Under the pieces are notes generated by a model. It worked only from the letters and a program-made list of their open reading frames with translations. It was not told the DNA's origin and searched no databases. Shown here in pieces: positions 1 through 12,930 of a DNA stretch of 64,000 nt (positions are counted from its first letter, which is position 1; every line of letters begins with the position of its first letter). Made by a program: the position numbers and the translations under genes. Location of the stretch: assembly GCA_038496675.1 (NCBI GenBank), contig CM076667.1:15816570-15880569 (forward strand), written 5' to 3'. The stretch is from Rachycentron canadum. Its lineage: Eukaryota; Chordata; Actinopteri; Carangiformes; Rachycentridae.

Positions 1-57
<57 letters not shown>
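1..57. repeat. (AT)n microsatellite followed by a T run
   Basis: The window opens with 21 AT units (1-42) that run into an uninterrupted T tract to base 57. The repeat probably extends left of the window. Confidence 0.97.
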
Positions 58-1590
58 AAGAAAATATATTCTCTGATTGTGTAAACACACTTTCCATGAG
101 CTTAAGATTTTCTGACAAAAAGACAGAAGGTTGAAGGTGAGGGATATATTGTTCATGCTTGACAAATTCCCACTAATTTAAAGCTATGGTAAACAAAAAG
201 CAAGGTTTCCTCCCACTTTCTCCAAATCAAGACTCTTAATTGGCCTACTGCTGGGCCTGTGTAGGTTTTCAAAGTTCACTCTTTCTAACCTTGTAGTCAA
301 AAATCAATTATTTCCTTTGAGCCCTGAGGCACTTAACACATCCTGCACCTCCCAGCTGCATCTGCCTGGTTTTCATAACCCCCCCCCTTAAAAAAAGGGG
401 GGGTGGGGGGGTCCAAATAAATTTAGTGAACCCTGTGCTCTTGAAAAGTAGCCAAGGTTGAGATCTGAAGCACCGAGGACCAAACATGTAGGAGGGGGTA
501 CATGGTGGAAAACAAACAGCTGTTTGTGACCAAGGCTTCGTCGGAAGATAGAAAGAGAAAATCCATTGGGAAGGAAATGGTTACAGCTGCTGTTCAAGGT
601 TCTTTTTCTTTCTTAGCTTGACAAAAAAAAAAAAAAGAAAGAAAGGGGGACAGGGGGGGGGGGATCTATGAATGTGAAGAAGATGTTATTAGACAGTCTC
701 CCAACTGGGCGAGATGACCAGCTGATGTTTGTCTCCCCGCTCTATTTCACCAGTTGTGTCAGACTGCGGGGCTACTCATGTAGAAGACCCAGCTGCCTTA
801 GTCACTTAAGGCCTCACCAGCTCAACTATTAATGCAATATAATATTAATTTAACATTAATATTAAAACACACAATACACTGCATCAGCCTGGGGATCACT
901 CAGCAGCCAGTGGTGGTTGAATTAAAGCGCCTCATGCTCATCTTTGCATCGTGCTCTCACTCGCTATCATGTACGTGTCAATCACCGCGTCACATGTACC
1001 CGCGAACATTACAACAAAGGAGTTCACTGAAGAAAATTCAGAGAGCAGAGTTAAACACAGTTCATGGGGCTGAGAAGCTGGAGACAGGACGGGGCTGAGT
1101 GTGTTTAAATACAACACATGCACATAGCAAAAAGTAAGCAAAAATAGCTGCCTTCTCACGGAGCTGTTATTCAATATTCAGAGCCACTTGATGCTTTCCA
1201 CCTCAAAGAACGCGTCTATTTATTATTTCATATGCACCGAGGAGAGGAAATTGAACCCACGGATGCATGTGTCCAAGCTCAGAACAATATAACCACTACA
1301 TTTTCTTGTCCAGGTGCTTCAAATGGAAAAGCACAAATTGAACGCTTTAAAAACAACAGCCCCCTAAAGGAAAAATGAGACATCAAAATCCCTAATTTGT
1401 AGATTTGTATCATGTCTCAGACTTAATGTCTTTCTTTTTAATTGTGAGTTTGCCGTTGCCAAATAAAAGCAGCGATCCACCTGAGCCCTGCAGATTTTCT
1501 GTCAACCGGTGATGTGATGTGCTGCGTTGTCAGTCTGATGAGATTTTTACCAATAAAGTCATAAAAATACAAGGATCTTAAAGTTAAAAG

Positions 1591-1614
1591 ACACACACAC
1601 ACACACACACACAC
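1591..1614. repeat. (AC)12 microsatellite
   Basis: Twelve uninterrupted AC units. The open frames that cross it read as strings of Val-Cys and are artefacts of the repeat. Confidence 0.97.
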
Positions 1615-1720
1615 AAACCACCTGCAGTCCAATGATGTGTTAATTGCAGAGTACAGATCGATGGCTTGATATGAAAGTGACTTTCCCAGGTTCTCCTCCT
1701 AAATGTCACCTGGATTGTCT

Positions 1721-1960
1721 TGTTTGCGGATGTGGTGGGTTTTTTTTGTACATCTGCCAGAAGCGAAAGCCCCACCAAATCCTTATCTGATCAAGGCTTC
1801 ATAAGCTTCATGGGCCGATATAAAAGAAATTCTGCTCCCGACACAGCGAGCGGATCTTTTACACTCCACCGTCTTCGTTCAGACTTCGCTGCCGGTGCAT
1901 TTTGGAAGGCTTGGCATTTGCAGTTAACACCTGAAGGAATCTAATTAACAAGGGAGCAGA
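1721..1960. promoter_or_regulatory. Candidate conserved noncoding element
   Basis: This is a low-repeat block of balanced composition set in AT-rich surroundings. It contains GATA-type words (CTTATCTGATC near 1783), a TATA-like GATATAAAAG near 1817 and a homeodomain core CTAATTAACA near 1942. There is no splice-flanked open frame. Regulatory function is inferred from word content only; cross-species conservation is untested here. Confidence 0.22.
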
Positions 1961-4900
1961 GTGTTTAATCACGTCCTACGAGTTCCCAGTGCACCTTGTA
2001 CTTCATATATTAAAAGTATTATGATTTTAAATAAAGCCATCATTCACTGTCATGGCTCAGGCATTTTGTGCACACTGAGGGTCTAATCTTCCAGTGTAAA
2101 GATTTTTCACAGCTTGTGGAAGTGTTTTAACTTAAGGCGAGATACACTTATTATGTCCAAAACTCTGCAGCATAAAACTAAAGAATTATTTACTACTGGT
2201 GGAAGTATACAGTATTAGCTCAAGTACTTAAATGTAGTTTGGAGATACTTAATATTAAAATTTTACGAACACTACTCAAGGGAAATCTTGTATTTTCCCT
2301 CCAGCTGAAGTTATGAGTTGTTCTGTTCAGGTTAAGATATAAAAAGTCCAACAAATGATTAATGATAAATGATGACTTCCCGTTTGTGATCCCTCATAAA
2401 AAAAAAAAAAAAAAAAGAGGAATCATGTTGTGTTTCACATGTCTATAGTCTTGTTTCCAAACCGAATTTTTCTTTTTTCTTTTCTTTTTTTTTTTTTTTG
2501 CTCATGATTTTCATTTCCATCCACATCCCTGGCCTGGCGTCATGCAGTCGGTACATTCAGAGGTCGTGGACGAAAAAAGGGTCGACCTCTCTGGCTTCCA
2601 GCAATGAAGCTATCCCTCTAACAGGCAACACAGAGCAGGGATCCTTCTTTCAAAACACAGAGCAGCTTTTTAAACATCGGAGACATGTGGTCAGCTCCAG
2701 AGGATCAACTAAAATCTCCACACGAATAAAAAAGGCTCTTACTCTATACCAGTGTAACATCCTCTCTCAGTGATATTTGACTGTTGCATTAAAATCATCT
2801 GTGCTCACTAGAGACTGGATTTTTACAGACGCACAAACATGCAGCCAAACTAATGTTTCCCTCTTCTTTCTTTTTCCCTTTTAAATCACAAGCCACATTC
2901 CTGAAGCCCTGTAACATGACATTCATTCATCATATATAAATTAATAAGAAATAAACATTCCACTCCGAATGAGAATCATCCATTTAAATTAGTTAAATCC
3001 AAAGATCTATATCATTAAGAAAGACATGTACAGCCAATTCTATTTGCATAATGATTGGTTGTGTTTTTTTTAATGCTGCTCTACTCTATTATTTATTATT
3101 CCTCTAACTTTGTCAAAAAAACATAATAATGTTGTTAATACATACATACACACCATGTGACCACACTGTGATCTTCCATCCAAGGTAACACACATTCACA
3201 ATGATATCTTAATATTGTTTCAATCCTATCACTGATATTAATAGTGTGGGTTCATATGTCATTTCATTTCTTGTTTTAATGGGTCATGGTGGAAGATGGA
3301 TGTGCAACTTCAATGTGTAAACTCCAGATAAAACATTTCAAAAGTGCTGCAGAAAAATGACTCTTCTCTCCGGGCCCTGAGCTATGTGCTGGTCCCCAGG
3401 GAAATAAAACCTCAGGAATCCTCTGCACCTTGAGTTTTTCCTTTTTGCACTTCTTTTCCCTTCTGTCATTTTTGCCCATGTGTCTTTTGTTCTTTCATTT
3501 GCCACGTGCTCCAGGTGACGTCTCCTTTGCTACACAGGCATCTTTTATTTTACAAGCCAGGCTTTCAATCACCGTCGTGGTTTCATTTTGAAACACAGAT
3601 GTTGTAAATCCAATAACGGCACATTCAGTAATGTACAAATCACAGGATTTCTGTAAGACAAAAATGTTTGATATCTTAAATACAGATAATGCCTCTGTTC
3701 TTTCACTGAAGCAGGATTAGTCATAACTGACTGTTTTATATTACCTTTCTATCGTGACAATCCTTTTTTGTTTTTTCTACATATCTGTATAGAACATATT
3801 GTTGCATGTAATTATAATATTTATCTTGTTCAATTCATAGCAGATTGAAGTAGATATATTATATACTGTGTCCATCAATTATACGCAGTACGTTGGTTGC
3901 GTCATTGTGCTTTGATTAGTCGGTTTACTCTCTCCCACACTTGCACCAGATGTCTAATAATCACAGTTACGTCGGTTCCAGAGCCGACACCGATGCACAG
4001 GTCTGTTACTGGATGTGCTTCACAGATGCGAGATTTGCTTCCAGATTTAATCCGATCAGTGACGCATCTGAATTAAATGTGGCGCGTAGCTGGTGAGAGG
4101 ATTGTGGATTTCTGCTCAAATATAAAACCTGACTGTAGCCGTTCATTTGCAAACATATGCGTTTAAACTATTTATTAAAAACAGTTAGTGATGGGGATCA
4201 AATACAGCTGGTGCAGATGCATTTGATTTGAACAGTAGAAAGGGGATTTAAAAAAAAAAAAAAAAAACTAAAGGTAAAGGGATATTCCCCCTTATTTTCT
4301 TGCCAGTTGTGCACAAATTGTTGTGGGATGCTTTAAACATGTTGTATACAGGATGATATATGATCCAAATGTTAAATTTTAATAGATGATTCTGCAAGAA
4401 GAAGTGAAATTGAGAAAAAAAAAAAACAACAACACATGGTTATCTAGTCACTTGGTCCCTTGATTATTTGTGATTGGCAGCAGATTTTTGTTGCGATTGT
4501 ACTACAGATACGCACCACTGAGGAATAAATGGCTGAAAGAATGCTCTGAAGGAAAAGTTCATCTTCATTTGCTGGACTCTAACTGTGCAAATTCGTTTTA
4601 TAACAATACAAATTTCTTGCAACAATACAGTTGGACGTTCTGCAGTAGTTGCTCTGGAAAAAGAAGGGAAAAAAAGACAAAAACTAATCAAAACAAATGC
4701 CATGCATTAGTTACAAGTGCCCAGGCCTTGGCGGGCATGCAGGATGTTACAGACCAGTGACTTCCTCATTTAAATTATGACCAGGCAAAACAACAACAAC
4801 ACGAGACAGGACCAAAACCAAGACATATCAGGACGAAGTCCAAGGCAAAACATTTCACAGAACTTCAGAATGTACTCTTTTAACTCTTCCTAACTACACC

Positions 4901-5219
4901 ACTACTATTTTCCTGCCACTGCAGATCTGGTCAACCGAGAACAAGCAGTAATCATGGGAGCTATATATTTCTGCCCATAAGGTGGTCTTTTACCTGAAGA
5001 CACAAGCAATTTTGCATGAAAAAAAAGTGACAGTGGGTTGAATAAGCCTCTGCAAGCAATGGTTAAAAAAACAGACTTAAATTAAAGCAATACAATTTCA
5101 CACAATTCTAAGGGTAAGTGATTTAGTGACTTTCAGCCCTTCTTACTTTAATCACTTTAAAAATGAAGCTGATTAACAGCGGTGGTAGGAGGCACATAGT
5201 GCAGCATATCTCTCTCCCT

Positions 5220-5420
5220 GCACAGTCTATTCTTTGATGTTGTTGTTTTTGTATGTTGCACCGCCCCATCATTTGAATATCACACAGAGAGGGGGCTCCT
5301 ACTCGGCCACTTGCTGCGCCTTTGTTGCCGTGATTAAAGCAGGTGTCGCGCAGGGTTGTGTTTGTTAATGACAGTTTGCATTTAAATAGCTGTCACTCGT
5401 CTGTCAAGGGGAGGGGAGGT
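5220..5420. promoter_or_regulatory. Candidate conserved noncoding element
   Basis: A compact block of non-repetitive sequence with a higher GC content than its surroundings. It carries a CTTTGTTG SOX-like word, TGATTAAAG, a TTAATGACAG homeodomain-like word and two CTGTCA words (TALE type) within 180 bases. An open frame runs through part of it but has no splice signals or family resemblance. The enhancer call is inference. Confidence 0.28.
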
Positions 5421-8289
5421 GGGGAAAATGTTTGTTTCCGGGGCCTCCAATGTACTCAGAATGCATCTCTTTTACATAAGCTTAACCTAGCTTTGCAAAT
5501 GAGCAGGCAAAGTTTTGCACGAGTGTACCTGCAAAGACTCTCCACTGATGTCGGCAAGTGATGAAAGTCCAAACTTTAACAGGGAGAGAAAGTGCGAGCT
5601 AACCCAGTTGAAAGTGTTTGTTTACATGTCTGAATGTATTTTATTAATGCACATCTCTGCTGCAAAATCAGAATTCAGGGACCAAGAAAGGAGCCTCAAG
5701 AATTGCGGGACCACCAGGTTTGAGTTCCTACATGAGTACCCAGTCACGGCTACAAATCCTCTGCAAATGTTTCTAACAACATGTCCTCCAACCTCAATGA
5801 AAAAATATGATGATTTTCATGGCCTTCCAAAACAACAGATGTGACTGTTTTCTGATCCATCAGCAGGTTGATATTGCCGCTGCCTTCTTTAACCTTAACA
5901 CATGACTGAGATCTGTTTTCTGCCACTGCTTTGTTTAAGATTTGTTGAAGTATAGGAACAAGAAAACGCTATGTTGTCAAAATTATGAAGAAACCGTGCT
6001 TTAGGTTAAAAGCCAATACTTTTGATGGGAAACTCCTAAACATGCTCATGATCTATCCATCCTCCCTGACCTCCTCCATATTTTAGTGTTATAACATCTA
6101 TTGTCCTATTTTTGGATTTTGACCTTTTGGTCTAAAGGTACAAAATTACTGTTGTACTGTAAAATACACAATCATCTGTGATTTGAAACTAAAGAGTTGA
6201 GTGATTAATTGAATTAAAGGTGTTAAGTTGATCTATCTTTCGGACCGAATTTTGTACAAATCTATGGGATATAAATATTACAGTTGAAAATATTAAAATG
6301 TGCCTTTTTGTATGAGGAAAAAAAATCTTCATTCTCACTCATCCTGTTCTGTTATATTCCTCTACACAAATAAAGAAGGTGCTTCAAATTGAGGTCCTGA
6401 CTCACAACCAGTGTATCTCAACAAATGATTTTGTTGTTGTTGATATTTTTCGACGTGATGCAAACAGATGGAGCAAAAAAATACAACCGAGGGACTGAGT
6501 CACCTGAAACCACCTAGTGGGTGACCAGATTTACGCTCTTTCTATGCCCCTATGTATCACTTTTCTCAATATTTATATAGTGCACATTGTATGAGAGAGA
6601 GAGATTCGCCATGCAACTACTCATTCAATTTTACAGAATTCATGAGTATAAAAGCATAATTAATTCAGAGTTACTGGTATCATAAACTGGCAACACAGGA
6701 AACAGTACCTGTCTGCTTCGATTATCTATGCTCCTTTGGTCTGCAAGAGTTCACAGATAAAAAGAATCAAATGGGTTTTTCATTAAAGTGTTACAGGTTG
6801 TGAATACTGTACATTAAACCCATTGCAGACTGTCAGACAACTTCTTCTGGTTGTGTAGAGTGATATTTTATATATTCCACCTCCTGTCTTCACAGATTCA
6901 TTATTTTCACCATAGAAGGCCTAATTCAGGGGCAGCATCCTTCCACGAAGGCCGAACCGAAATCTGCTGAGGATTTTTAGTCACCAGCTGTGCCTCGGAG
7001 GGCAGTTGAAAACCAATACTCAAGCTCTCTGTTTTTTTTTTTTTTTTGGTTTTTTTTTGTCATTATTATTTTTCTTACCAGGTTGGGGCCATGAAGAATC
7101 CACCCACTGAATCCACCTGTTGTGTCCTTTGTTTCCCAGGGAAAGGGAGACGCATTTGTTGACCGCATATGAAGGAGTGAAAATGCGACAGTCAAGTCAC
7201 GCCACTGTGACGAAATTGGTCCTCAAATGCAGCATTCGAAGGATGAGGCCCCCTGAACTGGGCCACAGCTTGTGTCTCTGTGTGGTGAGATATTGAAGAT
7301 CTCATTGAAATAAAACTTATAATCACCAGATAATATGAAACGCATGTCAATATCCGTCTACAGACAATAATACTAAACTCGATGGGCGTTAATAGATGTC
7401 CACATGAATTAAGCCCGACAAACAGATTCTAAATGATGTTCAACAGTGAGAGTCTTTATCTTAGAGAGACACTGAACATACAATATTTAAAGCTGCTTCT
7501 ATTGATTTTTTTTTTTCTACCACTGGCACTGGTAATAAGCTAAAAGCACAACTCTAACATATTATTATTATCATACCCTGACAAAGCTGTTGCCGCATTC
7601 TGGACACATGGAGCAACATTAGCCAACGTAGCCTCTCTCTCTTGAGCTAGCAGCCGGGAGGTTGATGGAAGCAGCGAGGGTGAACCAAAGCAGCAGAGGT
7701 GCAGGCTGTAAAAAGCAAACAATGAATTTAAAGGGGTTAAAAGGTTTGTAGAAATGTTGAAATTGCGGAGTTGGATGACAATTATTATAAAATGTTCACT
7801 CTAAGCAACATCTTTCATTTTAGGCTACACATGACCCAGTGTTATAAAAGCTCTCTTTAATAAAAGTGTAGCTTTGTATCTTTATGGTTTCTGCCATTTT
7901 ATTGTGCACACATTTTATTTTAATCTGGCAAATAATAAAACACAAAACAAATTCTAATGTAGGTTTTATTATTTTAAACATTTTACAGCTCAACCCCAAA
8001 GCTACTATGGATTCATTTATCATTAAGATATTTTGCAGACAACTTTTATATCTGCAGCTGCCTCACAATTCTGTATTTTACAATACCTTTGGAAGCCCAA
8101 AAGTCTGTGATTTAATGTGCTGGGGTATGTGCCACGTTTCTTAAAGTTTCCCAGCATTTTAATACAGTGTCTGAAAACAGAATGTGGCCCACAGAGATTA
8201 TCATGGCACAGCACAGCATCATTTCAGAGGAAAGTGACAAGCAGGAGGCAAACATGACATTTTCCCTGCACTAGAACAGGTGATGTTCC

Positions 8290-8700
8290 TGTAGTGTGTT
8301 TCACAGGACACTGCAAGAGCGTGGTATCAAGCCATGAAGGCGAAATGGCAGCTAAAAATCAAAAGAGATGCCTCAGTGAAGTATTAACTCTAATCAAGGC
8401 GAGAGTGGTGTTGGACCCATATGTCAAGAACAATTGCATCGTCCTTGAAAAGCAAATTCCTCTTTACAATAATGGCCCCACAATTGCTTTGTTTGATTGT
8501 TTAGCTGCCCTTGATGGGTCAGCAACAAACACTCAGTCATTCGTGAGCCACTTTCATCATAACAAAGTTGGCAAAACAAAGTGGAGGCGGGAAAATTGCC
8601 TTCTGGAAGTAATTAGCCATAATCAGGCTGTTCGCGAGCTATTGGTGGCATTAGCTTACCTTCGCTCTTAATCACTGTTTGTTTATAAGCACTCAAGGGT
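8290..8700. promoter_or_regulatory. Candidate developmental enhancer rich in SOX-like words
   Basis: Low-repeat block with many HMG-box type words: AACAATTGC near 8430, ACAATAATGG near 8467, ACAATTGCTTTGTTTG near 8481, ATAACAAAG near 8559 and AACAAAGTGG near 8576. A GTAATTAGCC homeodomain core sits near 8609. A 125-codon open frame covers 8294-8671, but its translation matches no family I know and lacks splice context, so I treat the block as noncoding. The cluster of SOX words next to homeodomain sites is what suggests an enhancer. Confidence 0.35.
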
Positions 8701-9009
8701 CTTAAGATTTTTAATGTAAGCACGGGAACTTCAGAGGTGGCTTTATGGATATGTATAGGACATATTTCAGAAACAGAACAGAGGGTTGTGAAATGACTTT
8801 TGGCAGAAATGAGTGCACTTTAATCACATTAGCATTGCTACTAACGAAAAACAGCAAATTGTTTGTGTCACTGACAAGAAAAATAGCAAACTTTTCATTT
8901 GTACTTCTCTTACATGTCAGTCCTATTAAAGTAAAAAAATACTTAAGTATCTGCCCCATCCATTGTTTTATTAATATGTAGTAACTCCAAATTTAATTCT
9001 ATTTATTAG

Positions 9010-9200
9010 AACTGAGAAACCAGGTTGCTCATTACACTCGTCTATTGATCGCCTCATCCTGATAGAAGGGAGATTAGTGGTCAACTTTCAACACCTCAAT
9101 CAATAATCATCTCCTTAATTGGGTATTAGCAACAAGAAAGTGGACTCACTTGTCACACAAACAAAGGAAAGAAAGGCTAGAATTCAGTATTTCGAGGCAG
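9010..9200. promoter_or_regulatory. Candidate conserved noncoding element
   Basis: Non-repetitive block containing CAATCAATAATCATC and CTTAATTGGGTATTAG (both homeodomain/TALE-like) near 9098-9128 and a TATTGATCG word near 9044. No coding signal. Regulatory function is inferred. Confidence 0.25.
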
Positions 9201-9239
9201 CTGAGTTTTGGCTGTTATTCATCCGAAACTTGCTCTCGC

Positions 9240-9660
9240 ACCTTTAATTTGAAACAAGAGTGCTGTTACTGTTAAGGATGCGCCGCTCTCTGTGCAATAT
9301 CATAATCCAGGACTTACTGAATAACGCTACAAATTCCAAAGTAGAGAGGCGCACGTTCTCATTAATTTCCAGACTTTCTGCTATGGAGTTTGGGATATGT
9401 TTGGGGACGATCTTCGCAATTATGGAACAAAAACTCAACTGAAGCGGAGAAAAAGGCCACATTGTGCGACCCCAAATGATGGTGCGGTGTCAACACGAAA
9501 TTTAAAAACAAAAGTTGTTTGGTATTTTTCACATTTTCCCTTCACGAGGTCAGTGACACGCAAGCTGCGCCTCTTCGATTGACTCCAAAATTACTGAAAA
9601 GCCTTTGCATTCTTTTGGCGCACATGGCATTTATCTGTAATTGATTTGTCTCAGCCACTG
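9240..9660. promoter_or_regulatory. Candidate conserved noncoding element
   Basis: Non-repetitive block of mixed composition with CTTTAATTTG near 9242, CTCATTAATTTCC near 9358 and GTAATTGATTTGTC near 9638. Short open frames occur on both strands at once, as expected for unconstrained frames rather than a gene. Regulatory function is inferred. Confidence 0.25.
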
Positions 9661-10929
9661 TGAATGCCATACACCACGAGCACATTCGTCAACTCTCCCC
9701 AGTCCCCCTCTCTCTATCCCTACTTGCCGTGCTTCCCATCTGGCCTCTCATGCAATCAGAAAAGATTCAAGGAAACCACAGAGATGCACAGCTTCTCACT
9801 CGATCTAGATAATTGAAACAAATGCCCGTTTGAAACCAAGAGTATCTGCTTAATTTACAGACAATGCAGCTCTGAAGCATTTTTGGAGGCAACAACTCTC
9901 CCACAGTGTGTCGCATTCATAACTGCTAACAATGTAGCTGCACTCAAAACCAGATTGAAGCGAGAAGAGAGTATAATGTAGCAGATGAAGATTTTCTCTC
10001 TTCCTGAGAAGTTGACAAATAAACAGAAAACAGTGATCAGAATACATTAGTTTTAATTGGAGTCTGGTCTACCCAAATCTTGTGAAATGAGCTGATTGTC
10101 TCAAAATTAAGATACGTGCTTTGGACTGGAAAAGTGCAGGGAAAAACACTTTTTCTTGCAAAAGCTTGCGATATAAACAAGTTGTAATTTGACAGTGATG
10201 ATAGAAAGTAATGGTGTGATTGTGGCTTTGGGTCACTTTCTAACGTGAGTTTAGTTTTGATTTGTCAACGTTTAAATTATTTAGATGCAATATAAATCTT
10301 ATCCAAAAATGGACTTTGTATAACAATGCGCTGAAGCTGGATATTGTTCTGCCCATAATAATGGCCATGGTAAAAAGAAATGCTATGTATGAACTATAAC
10401 ATGCAGGTATTCATTTCATTTACAGATAAAAAAGCTCACTCAATATTGTATCGTGCAGCATAAATGTAGCCTTAAAGACAATTCCCAGGGCAAAAAAAAA
10501 TCAGCTTTGTTCATGGCTTTGCTTCTGAAGCAAATTCCTCTGAAAATACTTCCACTGATTTTTATCTACACAGATGAAATGTCTCATTTTGAAAGTCATG
10601 GTTCATGATCTTGAAAGAGTCCAAAATAATGTTGTTTTTTTTTTTTTTAAAAGTTAGCTAGCTGGAGTTGCTCCACAAAGAAAGCATGGCTTTGACAGTC
10701 TTTTCCCATTAGCTACTATGCGAGGAGCAATCTAGGTAGTTCAGAGAGCTAGCAGAGCATTATGTAGTATTTGTAAAGCCCTTTGAATTGCCTTCTTGTA
10801 TGAATTGCTTCAAATAAATTTTCTTTCTTTTCTTTTTCCTTCTTGATTGCAAATGGCTGCCTGTTCTTCATCCTCCTCCTCTCTATAACAGTGTACCACT
10901 TGTTTTCTTCCATTTTCCTGGCACTGTGT

Positions 10930-11250
10930 TGTTTAAGTAACCCAACATGAACTCAGAAGAGTTTCTAGTTTATCTCAAGGCTAAAGCCAGGGTCCTGACC
11001 ACACACTGCGGGGGACAGTTATAAGGACTAGCAGCCCATGCCATAAGCCGGCGCTGATGGTAGGGGATCCGCTGCACCCCTTCCCCTCAACCGGTTCATC
11101 CAGCTCCCAGAGGGCCACTGGTAAACACTGCACGTCAGCCCAGAGGCCAATTAGCCTGCAAGATCAGCCTAGTGAGAGGCCTGCTGGAAAGGGGAGGGGG
11201 ACTTAATTCAAAGAGCAGATTCTGTGAGAATTCAGCTATCCTAATCGCTA
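10930..11250. other. GC-rich island without coding signal
   Basis: GC content is clearly above the flanks, with several CpG-containing words (near 11049-11060 and 11091). No exon with splice sites was found. It could be a small unmethylated island or a conserved element; I cannot choose between them. Confidence 0.25.
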
Positions 11251-12582
11251 AAAGAGCTCAGGTCCCAGGGGTACCATTCAGGCTTTCAGGAAATATAAGA
11301 GAGTTTTATTGTTTCCAAAAAAAAAAAAGGGGGGGGGGGTGAAAAAATGCAACATGGCAATTTTATATAATAATGTGTTGCTATAATATGAAAAATAACG
11401 AGCAAAAAATAGGTATCAACAGAGATGTTGTTAGTCCATGACCCTTAAATGCAGATCCACCCACAAACTGAGCTTCTTCCACAAGACTACAAACATGCAA
11501 ATCAATCAGTGACTTCAGAAATTGAATTTTATCTGAAGTTTGGTGTCCATCACGACACAGAATAGGGCTCATGAACTGAAATAGCGTAGCAAGTGTGGGA
11601 AACCGAGGTTAACAGGAGAACATATGAATCACAAAACTGTTAATTAGAATCACACAGTATCCAAGCAACAGTAACAGGGCACTGAGTGAAATTAGCTGTT
11701 TAGTGGGGCGCCATCCTGCTCCTGTTGGCGTTCTTGTTGACCTCTGCCCTGGACATTTAGTCTGTACTCATCATGTTTTACTGCTACATTTTTTTTTTTT
11801 TTCCTTACAGATACTGACACTGTGATGCTACAGCAGTGTTGTGTGGGCGATGAGTGTGAACAGCTTTACAAGATATGACAGTGATTTTTTTTCTCTTAGC
11901 TGTTTTTCATTAAATTATTTGTTTCTATATAAGTTTCTTTTTTCCTCAGTAGAGTAAGCACAACTGAAAATAACCTATTTAAAAATAGACAGAAGCAAGG
12001 GAAAAACAATACAAATTTGTCACATGCAATCAATTTAAACTTGTATGGAGGAGATCAGAGGAACAACAAGGCAAAAATCAAAACATCTTTTTATATATTT
12101 TCCTGTATAAGAGCTACTTACAATTATAAGGCTGTGCATACTGTTAACCATTATTTACACACACTGTCCTGAATCCATGTAAAATTGTAAAAAAAATGTT
12201 TTTTAAAGTACATTGTCATTTCCACTACATGATTTTGTTGTATAGTCTCACATATGTGGCAATTTCACTATTTTATATGATGAAATTTTGTACAATGCCA
12301 CCTACACAGTGTGCACTTTGATGGATTTAAAACGAAACATATATATTTTGAATTGAACTTTGAACTTTGAACTAACTTTTCTTCATTTTTCATTTGATAA
12401 TTATTAATTTAATTATATATCATAAAAATAATATGTATTTCTTCATTTATTGCACACTTTTCAGTGCAGCCTCAATAGTATACCATCCTACATTTTACTG
12501 CACATGTTGTAAGGACATGGCACAAATAAAGTTTAAAGCATGTGCACGTGTGTGTTTTTGGTCTGGGGCAGTTTTTTTATAT

Positions 12583-12588
<6 letters not shown>

Positions 12589-12621
<33 letters not shown>
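12589..12621. repeat. (AT)n microsatellite
   Basis: About 16 AT units directly upstream of the decayed transposase fragment. Open frames across it read as Tyr-Ile strings and are artefacts. Confidence 0.97.
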
Positions 12622-12622
<1 letters not shown>

Positions 12623-12639
12623 GTATATACATATTATAG

Positions 12640-12930
12640 TTTGAGGAACACCCTACCCTGTCCTGATAGTGTCCTTGTGAACAAAGTTTTCTCAGTTTTG
12701 TGTGGAAGAACAGAGCCCTGGCCTCAACACCATCCAAAACCTTTGGGATGAGCTGGAACGCAGACTGTAAACCAGGCTTGCTCAACCACCTCTGAACTCT
12801 GTGGTCGACCTCACCAATTCTCCTCTGTATGGATGGAAGCAGATCCCTGCAGCCAGATTCTACAATCATGCCGAACGACCTAAAAGCAGAGTAGTGGAGG
12901 CTGACATTATCACACATGAACCTCGATGAT
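12640..12930 (+). mobile_element. Tc1/mariner-like transposase fragment, decayed
   Basis: Starting near 12,708 the plus-strand frame reads EQSPGLNTIQNLWDELERRL, then an in-frame TAA near 12,768. It continues as VVDLTNSPLYGWKQIPAARF further on. This matches the C-terminal end of the DDE_3-type Tc1 transposases common in fish, where the usual form is PDLNPIEHLWDELERRL, followed by a WKQIP motif. The catalytic Asp/Glu region upstream is missing and no terminal inverted repeats were seen. It is a dead 3' remnant, interrupted by a stop and flanked by an AT microsatellite. Confidence 0.75.

Noticed and set aside
8294..8671. 125-codon plus-strand open frame as a gene
   Set aside because: No recognisable family, no splice context and composition typical of noncoding DNA; better seen as a regulatory candidate.
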